Origin: Albifimbria verrucaria
Lineage: Eukaryota; Ascomycota; Sordariomycetes; Hypocreales; Stachybotryaceae
Direction of reading: 5' to 3'
Length of the DNA stretch: 64,000 nt
Assembly (NCBI GenBank): GCA_020081605.1
Contig: JAHREC010000018.1
Location: forward strand, 3,782,001 to 3,846,000
This document shows, in pieces, positions 9,477 to 19,622 of the stretch. Under the pieces are notes generated by a model that did not search any database, was not told where the DNA came from, and worked only from the letters and a program-made list of their open reading frames with translations. How positions within the stretch are numbered: the first letter of the stretch is position 1; each line of letters opens with the position of its first letter. Both the position numbers and the translations under genes were made by a program.

Positions 9477-12049
9477 TTAATCTTCTGTATCCTCCACATC
9501 CTCAATATCGTCGTCGCTTAGCACCAGCTTCTGCGCTAGCATACCAGACATGCCGCTGGCCTTGATCCCCATGCTCCTCTTGCGTGGGCTGGCCTCCTCT
9601 GAAGGCTTGTCCGTTGCCCACGCTTCTCCCGACACGGCATCATCCTCCGCATCCGCATCCTCGTCTGCTCCCACTGCAACTCCTTGAAACGAAACCACTT
9701 TCTCAAGGTCTCGCAGGCGGATATTAGATGTCTTCCGAGCACGAGCTATGTGCGCCATGTATGGCAGGCGCTCGAGAAGGAGTTCCTTTCTGGCGGCGCT
9801 GCCAAGAGACAGCAACGGTGCGGCGTCCTGTGTTTCCTGCGGAGAATCCTTGCTTTTGTTTGCGGGTGTATATTTCTGCTGTTGTCTCTGCAACCAGGAC
9901 TGTTCTTCAGATGGTGGTGCTCGACGGAATGCGTGCGCACCGTCACTAATATTCCTAATGCCTATATCCGTGCTGCCTCTCAAAAGTTTCGAAGACCAGC
10001 CATCTACAAGACCTTCGAGCTCTTCTTTGGCCCGCCACAGCTTGAGACTGGTTGGATAAAACATCTTGAACGCATCGGCTCCCTTAGCCGTGGTCGATGT
10101 TTTTCGCTTGACTGGATTCGGGAGCGAGAATAGGAGGCCTCTTACTGCCGCATGGAATGTGATTTCGTCCTGCCGCAACCGCTGGCTGCTGGCATCTGGT
10201 CCAGAATAGCCGCCACGGCCACCGAAAAACACATCCTCGACGGACACAACAAGTCGCTTTGTGACAGGTACTCAATACAATCATCGATGTAGTCTATAGG
10301 CGCTGAAAGATCCATGGGATCGCCGCTCTCGCAAGACAGGGCGTAATTCTCATGCAGAGCTGATATGAAGGTATGCGTGTCAGTGCCAGTCTCATCAATG
10401 AGAGAATCGACAGACACCAGGGAAGGTTTTGGACGAGAATAGTGCGAGAGAAAGAGTGGCAGATCCTCTTTAGGGTCATCTTCAGCTGCATCATCACGCT
10501 TATTGTAGACCACCTTACCCACGGCATGAAATATGCCAAGGCTGGCCTCTCGTTGAGATATTTGCTCAAGACTTTCTTCTTCACCTTTCGTTAGAGCAAT
10601 GCCCTCCTTCGACCCCTTTGTTCGTTTGGTGAAAGCAACTTTCGCGCCCCAGTCGGCATCTTGATCCCCTTTGAGACAGAGAAACTCCAGCGACGAGACA
10701 GCACTCCGAATATCACCAATCTCGCCAAGCTTTTTAGCACAGCTGGCCCCGGAGTTCTTTGCGTCCAGATTTTCGGGCCTCCTTCGTTACAACAAGCTCC
10801 AGTGCCTTGGCTAGCAGAGACGGCGCAATTGCATTGAACTCAATCAATCCTACACCAGGATGTCGAAGAATATCTGGTCCTAACAAGCGATGAGCGGTGA
10901 AGCTGTCGGCAGAAGCAGATGTGGTCGTCAAAAGCGTTTCGGATATCAGTAGCACAATCGGTTTGATCGGCGCTGTGTTTTGCTGCGGCCCAAACCTGGA
11001 TGGAGGTGGGATATGGGCTTGCAGGTAGTTCAAAATAGACGCTCTAAAAGAGTTAAGAGCTGAGGATTGTCGCGAAAAGGTGTTGGGAAACTCTTCAACC
11101 ATAATGATTCGTTTTGTTTGGTCTTTGATGGCATCAGTGCTCACTGACGCTATTGGCGCGACTTCTTCTACGTCTAAAGCGCCAAACTTGCCGCTTCTTC
11201 CCAAAAATTCCTCAAACTGCGCCGAGGCCGAGACGAAGCCAGTTGCGCTGGAAGCTGTAGGATTTCTCCATTCAAGAAGCTCACATCCCATGTCATCAGC
11301 CAGCAGACGGACGGTAGTTGTTTTCCCAGAGCCAGCAGCGCCTTTTAGGATGAGCACCCGTTGCCGTAATCGCCCTGAGAAAACGTCCTCAAACCATCTC
11401 CGTACATCTGCGACTTTCCTCTTGTGTACTGCTAACTCGTCCAGGTTCTTCGGCCCATAGCGCTCTGACCAGGGTCGCAGGTCATCGTCTGCCACATCCT
11501 TACGGACTGCCGGTCGCGCAGGCTTCAAGAACTTATGTGTAACGCTAGGCGCAGGCGCCGCAGCAGCTAGTCCACCAGTTTTCAATCGCTTGTTGGCGTA
11601 TTGGCTGACTAGGCTTTTGGAGCTGGCTTTGAGCTCGGAAATATCGTCATCCTCGGACAAAGGATCGCTGATGAGGTCGTCGACGAGGGCAGGGCGTTTC
11701 GAGCTCAGGCCTCCATTCGTTGCTGCACGCTGGGCTTGTTTTGAGAACAAGGCTTTTAAATCGGCCGACTTGCCCTTCTCATCGTTTGCCATGGCGTCTC
11801 TTGTTTTCTTGGGACTTGGACTCGTATTCGTGCCATTCTTTCGAGTTTGAGGTCTTCGGGGTAAACGCTGAGATACCGTCGACGTCTTTTTCTTGTCTGG
11901 GCTTGGGGATTCGGTGATAGCTCGAGGTTTCGAAGGAGAGCTGGGCGAGGAAACGAGGTAGTTAGCAAGAGTGTTAGCTCTTGGTAGCTCTTCCTCGTCA
12001 TCGGATACCTCCCAGTGTTGCGCCTGCGGCGCTTCGCAGGAGGTGCCAT
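9477..12049 (-). CDS. RAD24: Checkpoint clamp loader RAD24/Rad17, frame-broken
   Basis: Rad17/Rad24 replaces Rfc1 in a clamp loader that places the 9-1-1 clamp on damaged DNA. Seen here are DDDLRPWSERYGPKNLDELA, RVLILKGAAGSGKTTTVRLL (Walker A), RIIMVEEFPN (Walker B region), LLGPDILRHPGVGLIEFN, GEIGDIRSAVSSLEFLC and ITFHAAVRGLLFSLPNPVKR. The C-terminus is acidic (DDDIEDVEDTED). Frame changes are needed near 10747-10762 (one extra base) and 10234-10242 (one missing). The start is uncertain: MAPPAKRRRRN at 12049 is a basic, NLS-like N-terminus typical of the family but needs one missing base near 12015; a continuous frame starts instead at 12086. With the 12049 start and all three corrections the gene is 858 codons. 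Confidence 0.86.
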
Positions 12050-12086
12050 TTAGCGTAAATGATACATTTGAAAGCCCGTGTTCCAT

Positions 12087-12491
12087 ACGGATGTTGTCGG
12101 GTCAAGAGGAACTCGGCATGTGTTTATTTTGGCCAGTTATTAAAGGCTACCTGCAGCCTCGTGAACGCGGCTGGACTGACGTCGATTGACGTCCCCACAG
12201 TGAAATACAGTGCATATAGGACATACCATGAGCATCCACACAGTGTATCCTAACACGCCTGCAGAGACAACCAAACATGATGCATTCAATTCTTCAAGGC
12301 GGCAACGAGTTTATAGACATGTCGCAAGCATTTGTGCTCAACTGGAGAAATAGAAACAGTGTAATACGTCTTATTAGAGCTCGGCACAAATACCTTTGAT
12401 GAAAGTTACCATTAGGTATACTGTATAGGCTGAAAAACAAGGTATTGATATTGGCACATATCATCAAGAATTACACTTTCATTTTATTTAC
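12087..12491. other. Intergenic spacer
   Basis: Between the RAD24 start and the end of the questin-oxidase-like gene; probably RAD24 promoter. No gene seen. Confidence 0.5.
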
Positions 12492-13816
12492 TCAAAATGT
12501 CCAGCCATTAAAGTTGTCAACGAAAGTCACAGCCGCCTTAAGATACCTTTCATGAACATCTCCCCAAGTATTTGCCGCTTCTTTCATGGCACGAATGGCT
12601 AAAGCGATGTTAGTAATAGAGCTTGAATGTATCAAGAGCGTCGTACCTTTGACAAAATGGGCATCTCGGGCCCAGGGGAGTTCAACGCCTTATCCTCTAC
12701 ATATGCCCAATGTCTGCCCTTGAGGTCATCGCTGACGTTGTCAGGATCTGGCGTAGGTCTGCCCTTAACCACAAAGACAGCGATGACCAGGAGCCACCAC
12801 TGACGGACAAGTGCAACATGGTGTTCGGGAGGGAAGAAGGGAAGAAGGATGCGGACCGCGTGGCTTGTAGTTAATAAATGAACGAGGAAAAAATTGTAAG
12901 CATGGCTGCCCGGGCGAACAGTCGAGACAAAAATCGCAACCGCAGCCTCTTGTGATAGTCGGAATTGCTCCACTGGATTGTCAATCTCCCAGCCGTTCCA
13001 ATACTCCATGAAGAGCGACTCGTGTTTCTCAAACAAAGATTCCAAGTCACTCAGTTGAGCGTCCCTCGGCAGGCTGTCAAATCTCTTGTCCTTGGACAGT
13101 TTGATGAGCAGGTCTAGAGGAGAATTGGTGGCTAGGGGTGATTTCTGAGTGTAAGACTTCTCGTCAAGGTATTTGTGAAAGAAGTTGTACTGCACCGCAG
13201 CAAGACTTAATCCTTCCACAGCGAGCTCCTTGCTGTCCATTTCGTATGCATAGCCCAAGTGGATCAAGGGATGACCAACTATGTACTGTTAGTAATAAGC
13301 TCTGATGAGATGGGATCGTGCTACGTACGGCCACCGATCAAGCCATGGAACACTGGTTGCTTTCCGCTGAAGAGAAAGTGTTCAATTTCCTGCTTCCAGT
13401 TGTAGCTGAACTGCATAGCAAGCTTGTCCTCAAAGAAATCAACGTATGCCCTCTGATACCGCCGGTCTCCGAGGAAGTCTCGCCAATCTTCATCCACCAC
13501 TTCCGAAGGAGGGCTTCCAGGCCTCCAATTCCTTGATTTCCGAGTCATAGATATCATGGAGCTGCTTCTCAGATGCGCCAAGAAGATAAGCAGAGCTGAG
13601 AATGTGAGGGTTATGGTTGTCAAATTCAAGGTTGTGATACACAATGGAATAGTTGGCGTGGTTTGCCTTTAAGAGATGCTTCAGACATCGTGCTCGACGG
13701 TCTGCATTGGTCTCGATGTTGTGAACCTCCACCGAGGGAATGCCGATTGCTTGACTCTTTGTGGGAGAGCCCACCAGTCGGTTAAGAACTGGCACGTATG
13801 ACAGGATTCCGGACAT
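12492..13816 (-). CDS. Questin-oxidase-like protein (DUF4243/AflY family), frame-broken
   Basis: Three exons: 13816-13329, 13278-12647 and 12598-12492. The first intron has a perfect ACTAAC branch site and joins to give GLIGGLGHPLIHLGYAYE, the hallmark of this family. Other conserved text: NADRRARCLKHLLKANHANY, NPHILSSAYLLGAS, YVDFFEDKLAMQFSYNW, VHLLTTSHAVRILLPFFP and GRHWAYVEDKALNSPGPEMP. The family includes questin oxidase and AflY, Baeyer-Villiger-like oxidases of polyketide pathways, but many members are not in clusters. One extra base at 13511-13513 and one missing base at 12659-12661 break the frame; the corrected model is 408 aa. No polyketide synthase or other pathway gene lies in the window, so the substrate cannot be inferred. 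Confidence 0.82.
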
Positions 13817-14085
13817 TTTCCCGATTGTTTAGAGCAGCCAGGAGTGTATGAAAAGATGTAGAAGTCACAATGACGCCGGAAAGCGTTGGGACCGTCACGG
13901 GTCTGAAGTGGGGATCGCCGCCGAAACTTTGGGGTCTGGTGCCGATCGACCAGAAGGTACGTACCTCGCCTGTGATGCACAGTACAGGCAAATGGGCCCA
14001 CCATGCATATCCAGGCACCACCCTAGAAAAACACCACCGTCATTCCTCACCTTTCACTGTCCCCATCGAGGAAAGCCATCCAACG
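13817..14085. promoter_or_regulatory. Short divergent promoter
   Basis: 269 nt separate the start of the questin-oxidase-like gene (-) from the UBE3D-like gene (+). Both 5' leaders and both promoters must fit here. The + reading frame of the UBE3D-like gene stays open back to an ATG at 13870, so an N-terminally longer product is possible. Confidence 0.5.
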
Positions 14086-15649
14086 ATGGTCGCGCCAGAC
14101 GCGGCAGCAGCCCACGACTCTATGTCAGTCTACGCGGAGCTTCTGTCTAACATTAGACAGGTGTCTGTTGCCGCGACATTACCATCGCCATCGGATTCGT
14201 CCACCAACATCGCACTTCATGAGGGTGGACGGCTCCTGGAGATTACCCATCAGGGGCATTCAACAAGCCTGACTCTGCCGGCTATGGTATCACCCACAGC
14301 ATCTGCGCTTGAGGCAAAAAGGGCACCTTAGACTTGAATCTGAGGTTACCAGTATCCATTCCGTCGCAACGTCAACCGCTGCAGCCACCGGAGAGCCAGC
14401 TTCTACCATGGAGCTCTATCGATATCAAACCTGGTTCCCTATTTGCTGCCGCCACTGTGGCTTTGTATTTGTACAGCAAGATATCTTGAAGACCTGGAAG
14501 GATCTCCCTAGCGAGAATTGGGCTGAGATGATGGAGTTTTGGCACTGCCACAAACCTCACGACCACGACGCAAAGGATGAAGATTCCTTGGGCAAGAAGG
14601 GCTATGGAGCCAGTAGTGCCATAGCCGCACAGCCCAGCGTCGGCCTGGTAGACCAGACCTCCTTCCTAGTTTCCGAAGTGGACTGCATCGGTTTGCTGGT
14701 AAGTTTGATCGCAGCACAATCCCATCATCTACTTAGCTATGTCCTTGCATCTGTTACATGCTGGAGGAAAAGAAGTTGGCTTGGTTTTTCTCAGTGACGT
14801 AGCCATCGATACAAACCTCCAAGATCAAAATACTCGTCCTCCTCTTCTTACTGGGCAACAGCTCGTGGAAACCTCTGCATTGTAGATGGGTTCCACGAGC
14901 ACCGTTGACAGGACAGCCTCCCATTTTCATCCAGACCTCCAAAGCTGTGGATTTCAGGAGATTTATGGAGGTATATGCCGGGACACCTGGATTCTGCCTT
15001 TGCATGCAGGACTCAGGCATAAGCTTACCTTGTCTAGTTCTCAGCAGATACATATGACGTCGGGTCCTCTGATTGCAATGCCGTAGCGGAGCGGTCTCCG
15101 ACAACAAACTTCCTTCGTGTCTTTTGCAGTAACTGCAAGAATGAAGTGGGCATGTTCAGTACAAGAGCATCTTCACTGACTCTTTTTAAATGGGGTGTGT
15201 ATGTCTCTAGCACAGATTCATCACTTAACCCGCGCCCTACAAGCTCTGAATGCTTGGCTGCGATTTTACTAGCATCCATCTCGCGATCGGGATCTGCCAA
15301 GTCTATCGTCGCGCCATATAATTCTCCGAGTCATTCCAAAGATTCTTCGAATACTGCCCAGTCTCTCAGCCTATGGGTGTTGAACTCCAATGTTACGTAC
15401 ACATCTTCCTCTGTTAATGGCAGACGCACCGCAATGAAGGTGCTGTACCAGGTAATTGATGCAGAGCAAGGCAATCAACTTGTCGAATCTCTGAAGTCGG
15501 ATTATCAAGACATAGCATTCCCTGAGACAGCGATAACATCAGCCTTGGAGGTTTTAAAGATGAGTAGCTTGCTATTGCCGACACGTGAGAGGAGCTTCAA
15601 GGAATGGGCGGTTGGCTTATTGGATCGCTGGGATGCAGATAATCCGTAA
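14086..15649 (+). CDS. UBE3D/Ipa1-like protein (HECT_2 family), frame-broken
   Basis: The segment CCRHCGFVF followed by WKDLPSENWAEMMEFWHCHK is diagnostic of the UBE3D (E2C-binding protein, HECT_2) family, whose yeast member is Ipa1. These proteins bind ubiquitin-conjugating enzymes and have been linked to ubiquitin ligation and mRNA 3' processing. A second Cys pair (FCSNCKNEVGMF, near 15130-15160) and a Trp/Lys-rich end (KEWAVGLLDRWDADNP) fit the C-terminal half. Missing bases at A run 14316-14320 and C run 14437-14439 break the first exon. At least one intron follows about 14700 (GTAAGT) and another about 14971-15035; the exact exons between 14700 and 15050 could not be settled. TAA at 15647-15649. 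Start ATG 14086 chosen; 13870 is an in-frame alternative. Confidence 0.75.
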
Positions 15650-16096
15650 TGGCCATAATTACGCCTTCCGCGTTTAGTACATACTACAATGTGTAGTCAT
15701 ACATTGATCTGACATGAACAACAGTGTTGAGTCTCGCAACGCAATACCGACTCATTGAAACTTGGAGGTGCATGTCCATTATCCCAATGCATATACAGTG
15801 TGTGCGCAACTGTGTCGTGCATCAATATCTGTATATACAGTGTGTGTATTATGATCCGACACCGTGACGGGAATATGGTAGGCAGAAGCCTTGATGTCCA
15901 TTTCCCGCTTACATTGCCTCTCACACTTGGACTCTTACTATCCTGCCTTTTATATCTGAAGACGGTTCTAACCACAGCCGTCTGTTTTCAAGTCGAACCC
16001 CAAGGGTATCGTTCACTCCGAACACTTTCCTACACAACCAGTAATGATGTCCAAGGCATCACATTGATACAATCTCAAATTCAAGGGTTAGCCATA
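15650..16096. other. Intergenic, upstream of the SNF2-family gene
   Basis: The SNF2 reading frame is open through much of this interval (from 15755) and encodes a hydrophobic stretch near 15900-15960, so an extended N-terminus is formally possible. I consider it leader DNA. Confidence 0.4.
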
Positions 16097-19000
16097 ATGA
16101 CCCAGGACAAACCACATTACATACCTGCCGGATGCACTCGCATCTCAAAGGCACAGGTCAATTTAGATGAAGCATCCTGGTCTTCAGAGGAGCTTCAAAA
16201 ATGGAACTCCTTTCAACTCCAAGATGGTGATTTGCCACCGAGACCGCGGTACAGCCCTGATGAAGAAAGCATCTGCCTTCGCTCAGACCTACAGATCTTG
16301 CTCCTACAGGCAACTGGGATGAACTATTACGCTCGGCTTTTTCGAGCACAGTGGATCAAGCTCGAATTCAAAGTCATTGATGCAGCTCACCAACAGGGCA
16401 TCCTCCGGGTCTATCTTCTCCCAGACGATGTTTATCGTCGAACAGTAGACCGTTCTGATCCCAGGTTAAAGAAAGCTCGAGCACAAATTCTGCAGTCGCT
16501 AGACTATTCTAGAGGTACCTGGAACGGTATTGCTACCCCCGTGCGCCTAAACCACCCGATACCTTTCAGTATTGCCGACGAAGAGCCTGGGGAAGAACTA
16601 TCACTACTCCAATTATTCAACAAAATCCCTTCTCCAAACCCAGATCCAGAATCTGTACGTGACAGAGATTACCAGGATGTCATTAATGATATTCTTGACA
16701 GTAAGATTACTGGGCTCAACACAGAACTTTACGACTATCAAAGACGATCTGCTGCTGTCATGTTGCAGAAAGAGGCACAGCCAAGCCAAGTGCTCGATCC
16801 GCGTCTTTTACATGCTCAAGATCAAGAAGGCTCTTCATGGTATTTGGATCCAGTCGCTGGTACTGTACTACTGGAGCCTCGGCATTATGACGGTATTCCT
16901 GGGGGATATTGGCAGAGGAGATGGGTTCTGGCAAGACACTAATATGCCTCACCTTGATCCTCGCCACCCGATATCTCCCTACACAACCTCCAGAGCTATA
17001 TAGCCCTGGCGAATTACCTGTTCGCAAGCAAATAGCATCACTTGCTGATATGGCGGCGGCTTGCGCGAACCGATATGCTGTTCCTTGGAAGCCTTATTTT
17101 GATGTCTTCAAAGCAAGTTTTGGATTTGACTTTGATCGATGCATCGAGGCTCTGGAGAAGAACCCTGGGCATTATTATGTGCCTGCTCCCGAACCACGCC
17201 GTGGTGGTCGACACCCAAATCAGTACCCAGAACCACCAACAAAGATCTTTCTGAGTGCGGCAAGCGTGATAGTAGTGCCGAATAACTTGATGTCTCAGTG
17301 GTTACAGGAAATAAAAAACACACGACGGGACTAGACGTTGTCGTTATCGCCGGGCGAGAAGAAGTGCCTGACCTCGAGGTTCTCCGAAAGTGTGACATAA
17401 TTCTGTTCTCACAGTCGCGATTCGAGACCTTGGTGAAGCAATTTGGAGGATTAAGTGAAACCCCATTCTCACAGTTACATTTTAAACGCTGTATTGTTGA
17501 CGAGGGCCATAAACTGGGTAATTCGAAAATCGGACATCGAAGCAATCTTCTTATCGGTCTTGATGCCTTGAGGTTCTCCTCCCGGTGGATCGTGACAGGA
17601 ACACCATCCCGAGGACTGTTTGGAGTTGACGCAGCTGATGCAACGAGTGGTAGCAGTGACTTGCACAAGACCAAAGCGAATGAGCTGAATATAACATCCA
17701 GTACTCTGGAGAAAGAAGACCTGGAGCGTATTGGGGCGATAACAGCCCTGTATCTCAAGGCTCGTCCATGGGCAAATACCACAATGGAAGTAGGTGATAC
17801 CACAGCGGACTGGACCACATATCTTATGCTACCGAAACACAATCCAAAGAGCCGTGGTCGCTGGGGCTCTCTCAAAACGACATTGAACTCACTCATAGTA
17901 CGCCACCAGTTGGCCGAGATCGGGAATCTCTTACCACCAGTAGACGAAAAGATTGTGGTTCTTGAAGGTTCATATCAAGACCGACTGTCCTTGAACATTT
18001 TTTCTATGATGATCATCTTTAATACGGTTCAATCCCAACGAACAGATATGGACTACTTCTTTCATCCGAAGCAAAGGAAGAACCTGCTACAAATCGTACA
18101 CAATTTAAAGCAGAGCAGCTTCTTTGGTGGTTCTTTCTTCACATCCGAGGAAATTGCGACTTCAGTTAAAACGGCAGAAGAGTTCTTGGCCGAAGGCAAA
18201 GTACCTATAAGCGCTGAAGACGAGTCACTGCTGCGCGAGGCGATTGCACTTGGCCGACTCTCTGTTGACAACAAGCTACGGAATCTCAGCAATCAGTTCC
18301 ACGAGATTCCAGTGACTATAATCGACTTCCCGGCTAAAGCAGGAAGTGCCTGGTCTCTCGATGGTGAATCAGGGGATGTCGTGTGTACGTCAGCAAGCAT
18401 GCTATTGGCTTTGCAGAAATTGATATACAATTCTGCTAAAGAACCCGAAGCCTTAAATTCTTTATTAAATGGTGGTTTAATGCAGGCTGGGTTGGCAGAG
18501 AGAGAAAATCATAGCTGCTGAAAACCAAAAGAATGGCGCATCTGAAGGGAAGGACAGCAAGTCACAAATATTAGCAGGAAATACGAAACTCGGAGATGAC
18601 AGTCCTCGGAAGACGAGGTCCCATGGCGTGAATGGGGCCAAAGCAGACACAAAGATTAGCGCCGATGTGTTCTCAGGTCCCTTAGAACTAACCAGGATCG
18701 TGTCTACAGCATCTGCAAAGTTGTCATATTTGATCGATGGCATCGTTAAACATCAAGCCCAAGAGAAAATCATTGTGTTTTATGAAAATGAAAACATAGC
18801 ATGGTACTTGGCTAGTATGCTGGATGTGGTCAGTCTTGGAGTATAGAGTTGTTTCTGAAGTCCAGCTAACAAGACACAGCTACAAGTTCAGCATCTTATT
18901 TATGCTAAGAGTCTAAGTTCAGAACGCAGGGCTCAATATGTCAACACGTTCCACCAAAACCCTGTCTTTAGGTATGGTCCCATGCTTGCATTTGAGCTTC

Positions 19001-19622
19001 CAAATTGACCTGGTGCGAAACAGGGTTCTCCTGATGGATCTTTCACAGGCAGCCTTTGGATTGGACATGAGAGAAGCATCCAGGATCTACTTCATAAGCC
19101 CTGTTCTAAACCCGCAGGTCGAAGCGCAAGCAATCGGACGTGTCCGCCGTATCAGTCAGCAGAAGCCTGTCTCGGTCGAGACGCTAGTGTTGAAGGACAG
19201 CATTGACGAGGTCATTTTAGACCGCAGGAAACATATGTCTCAAGCTGAGCATCGGCAAGTCAAATCCATCTTGGACGTTCGACCAATCTACAACTGGATC
19301 AAGAATGCCACAGTCATCCCTATGCCTGAGTCTATCGCACAGTTTGCACCATTGCGTATCCCCAACAGGTTTTTGGTAGGGGTTTGGAAAGGTTATTAAC
19401 CCTGATGACGGCATTGTTTTGATTGACGGGTTGGCATCCAGTACAAAGCAGCCACAGGATCGCATGCCAATACTTTCAGTGGCACAAGGCTTGAAAAGAG
19501 CTCATGGGCAAGGACCTGGGAGCTTAGGACTAGACATGGGTGAGGAGGCCTCTGAGATCAAGCAAGATCTCCCCAGCCACGTGCCAAGAAGAGTTCGCTT
19601 CGCAGCAGGTGTGGATGAATAA
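16097..19622 (+). CDS. SNF2-family helicase-like ATPase, frame-broken
   Basis: Large SNF2-type ATPase. Motif I is ILAEEMGSGKTLICL, motif II VDEGHKLG (a DEGH box), motif III RWIVTGTPSRG, motif V LMDLSQAAFGLDMREASRI and motif VI QAIGRVRRISQQKPV. Around them are long stretches without familiar domains, including about 80 residues between motif I and the region before motif II (DRCIEALEKNPGHYYVPAPE). Introns at 18829-18879 and 18972-19023 lie between motifs IV and V. Four frame breaks: missing G 16901-16905, missing A 17313-17318, extra A 18505-18508, extra G 19379-19382. The corrected gene is 1,141 codons. It probably remodels chromatin or other protein-DNA complexes; no RING finger was seen, so it is not a canonical Rad5. 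ATG 16097 begins MTQDKPHYIPAGCTR. Confidence 0.82.

Noticed and set aside
12492..13816. Secondary-metabolite cluster around the questin-oxidase-like gene
   Set aside because: No polyketide synthase, NRPS, P450 or transporter in the window; neighbours are housekeeping genes.
14754..15107. 117-aa minus ORF inside the UBE3D-like gene
   Set aside because: Antisense shadow of the gene; the plus strand carries the conserved Cys pair and family motifs.
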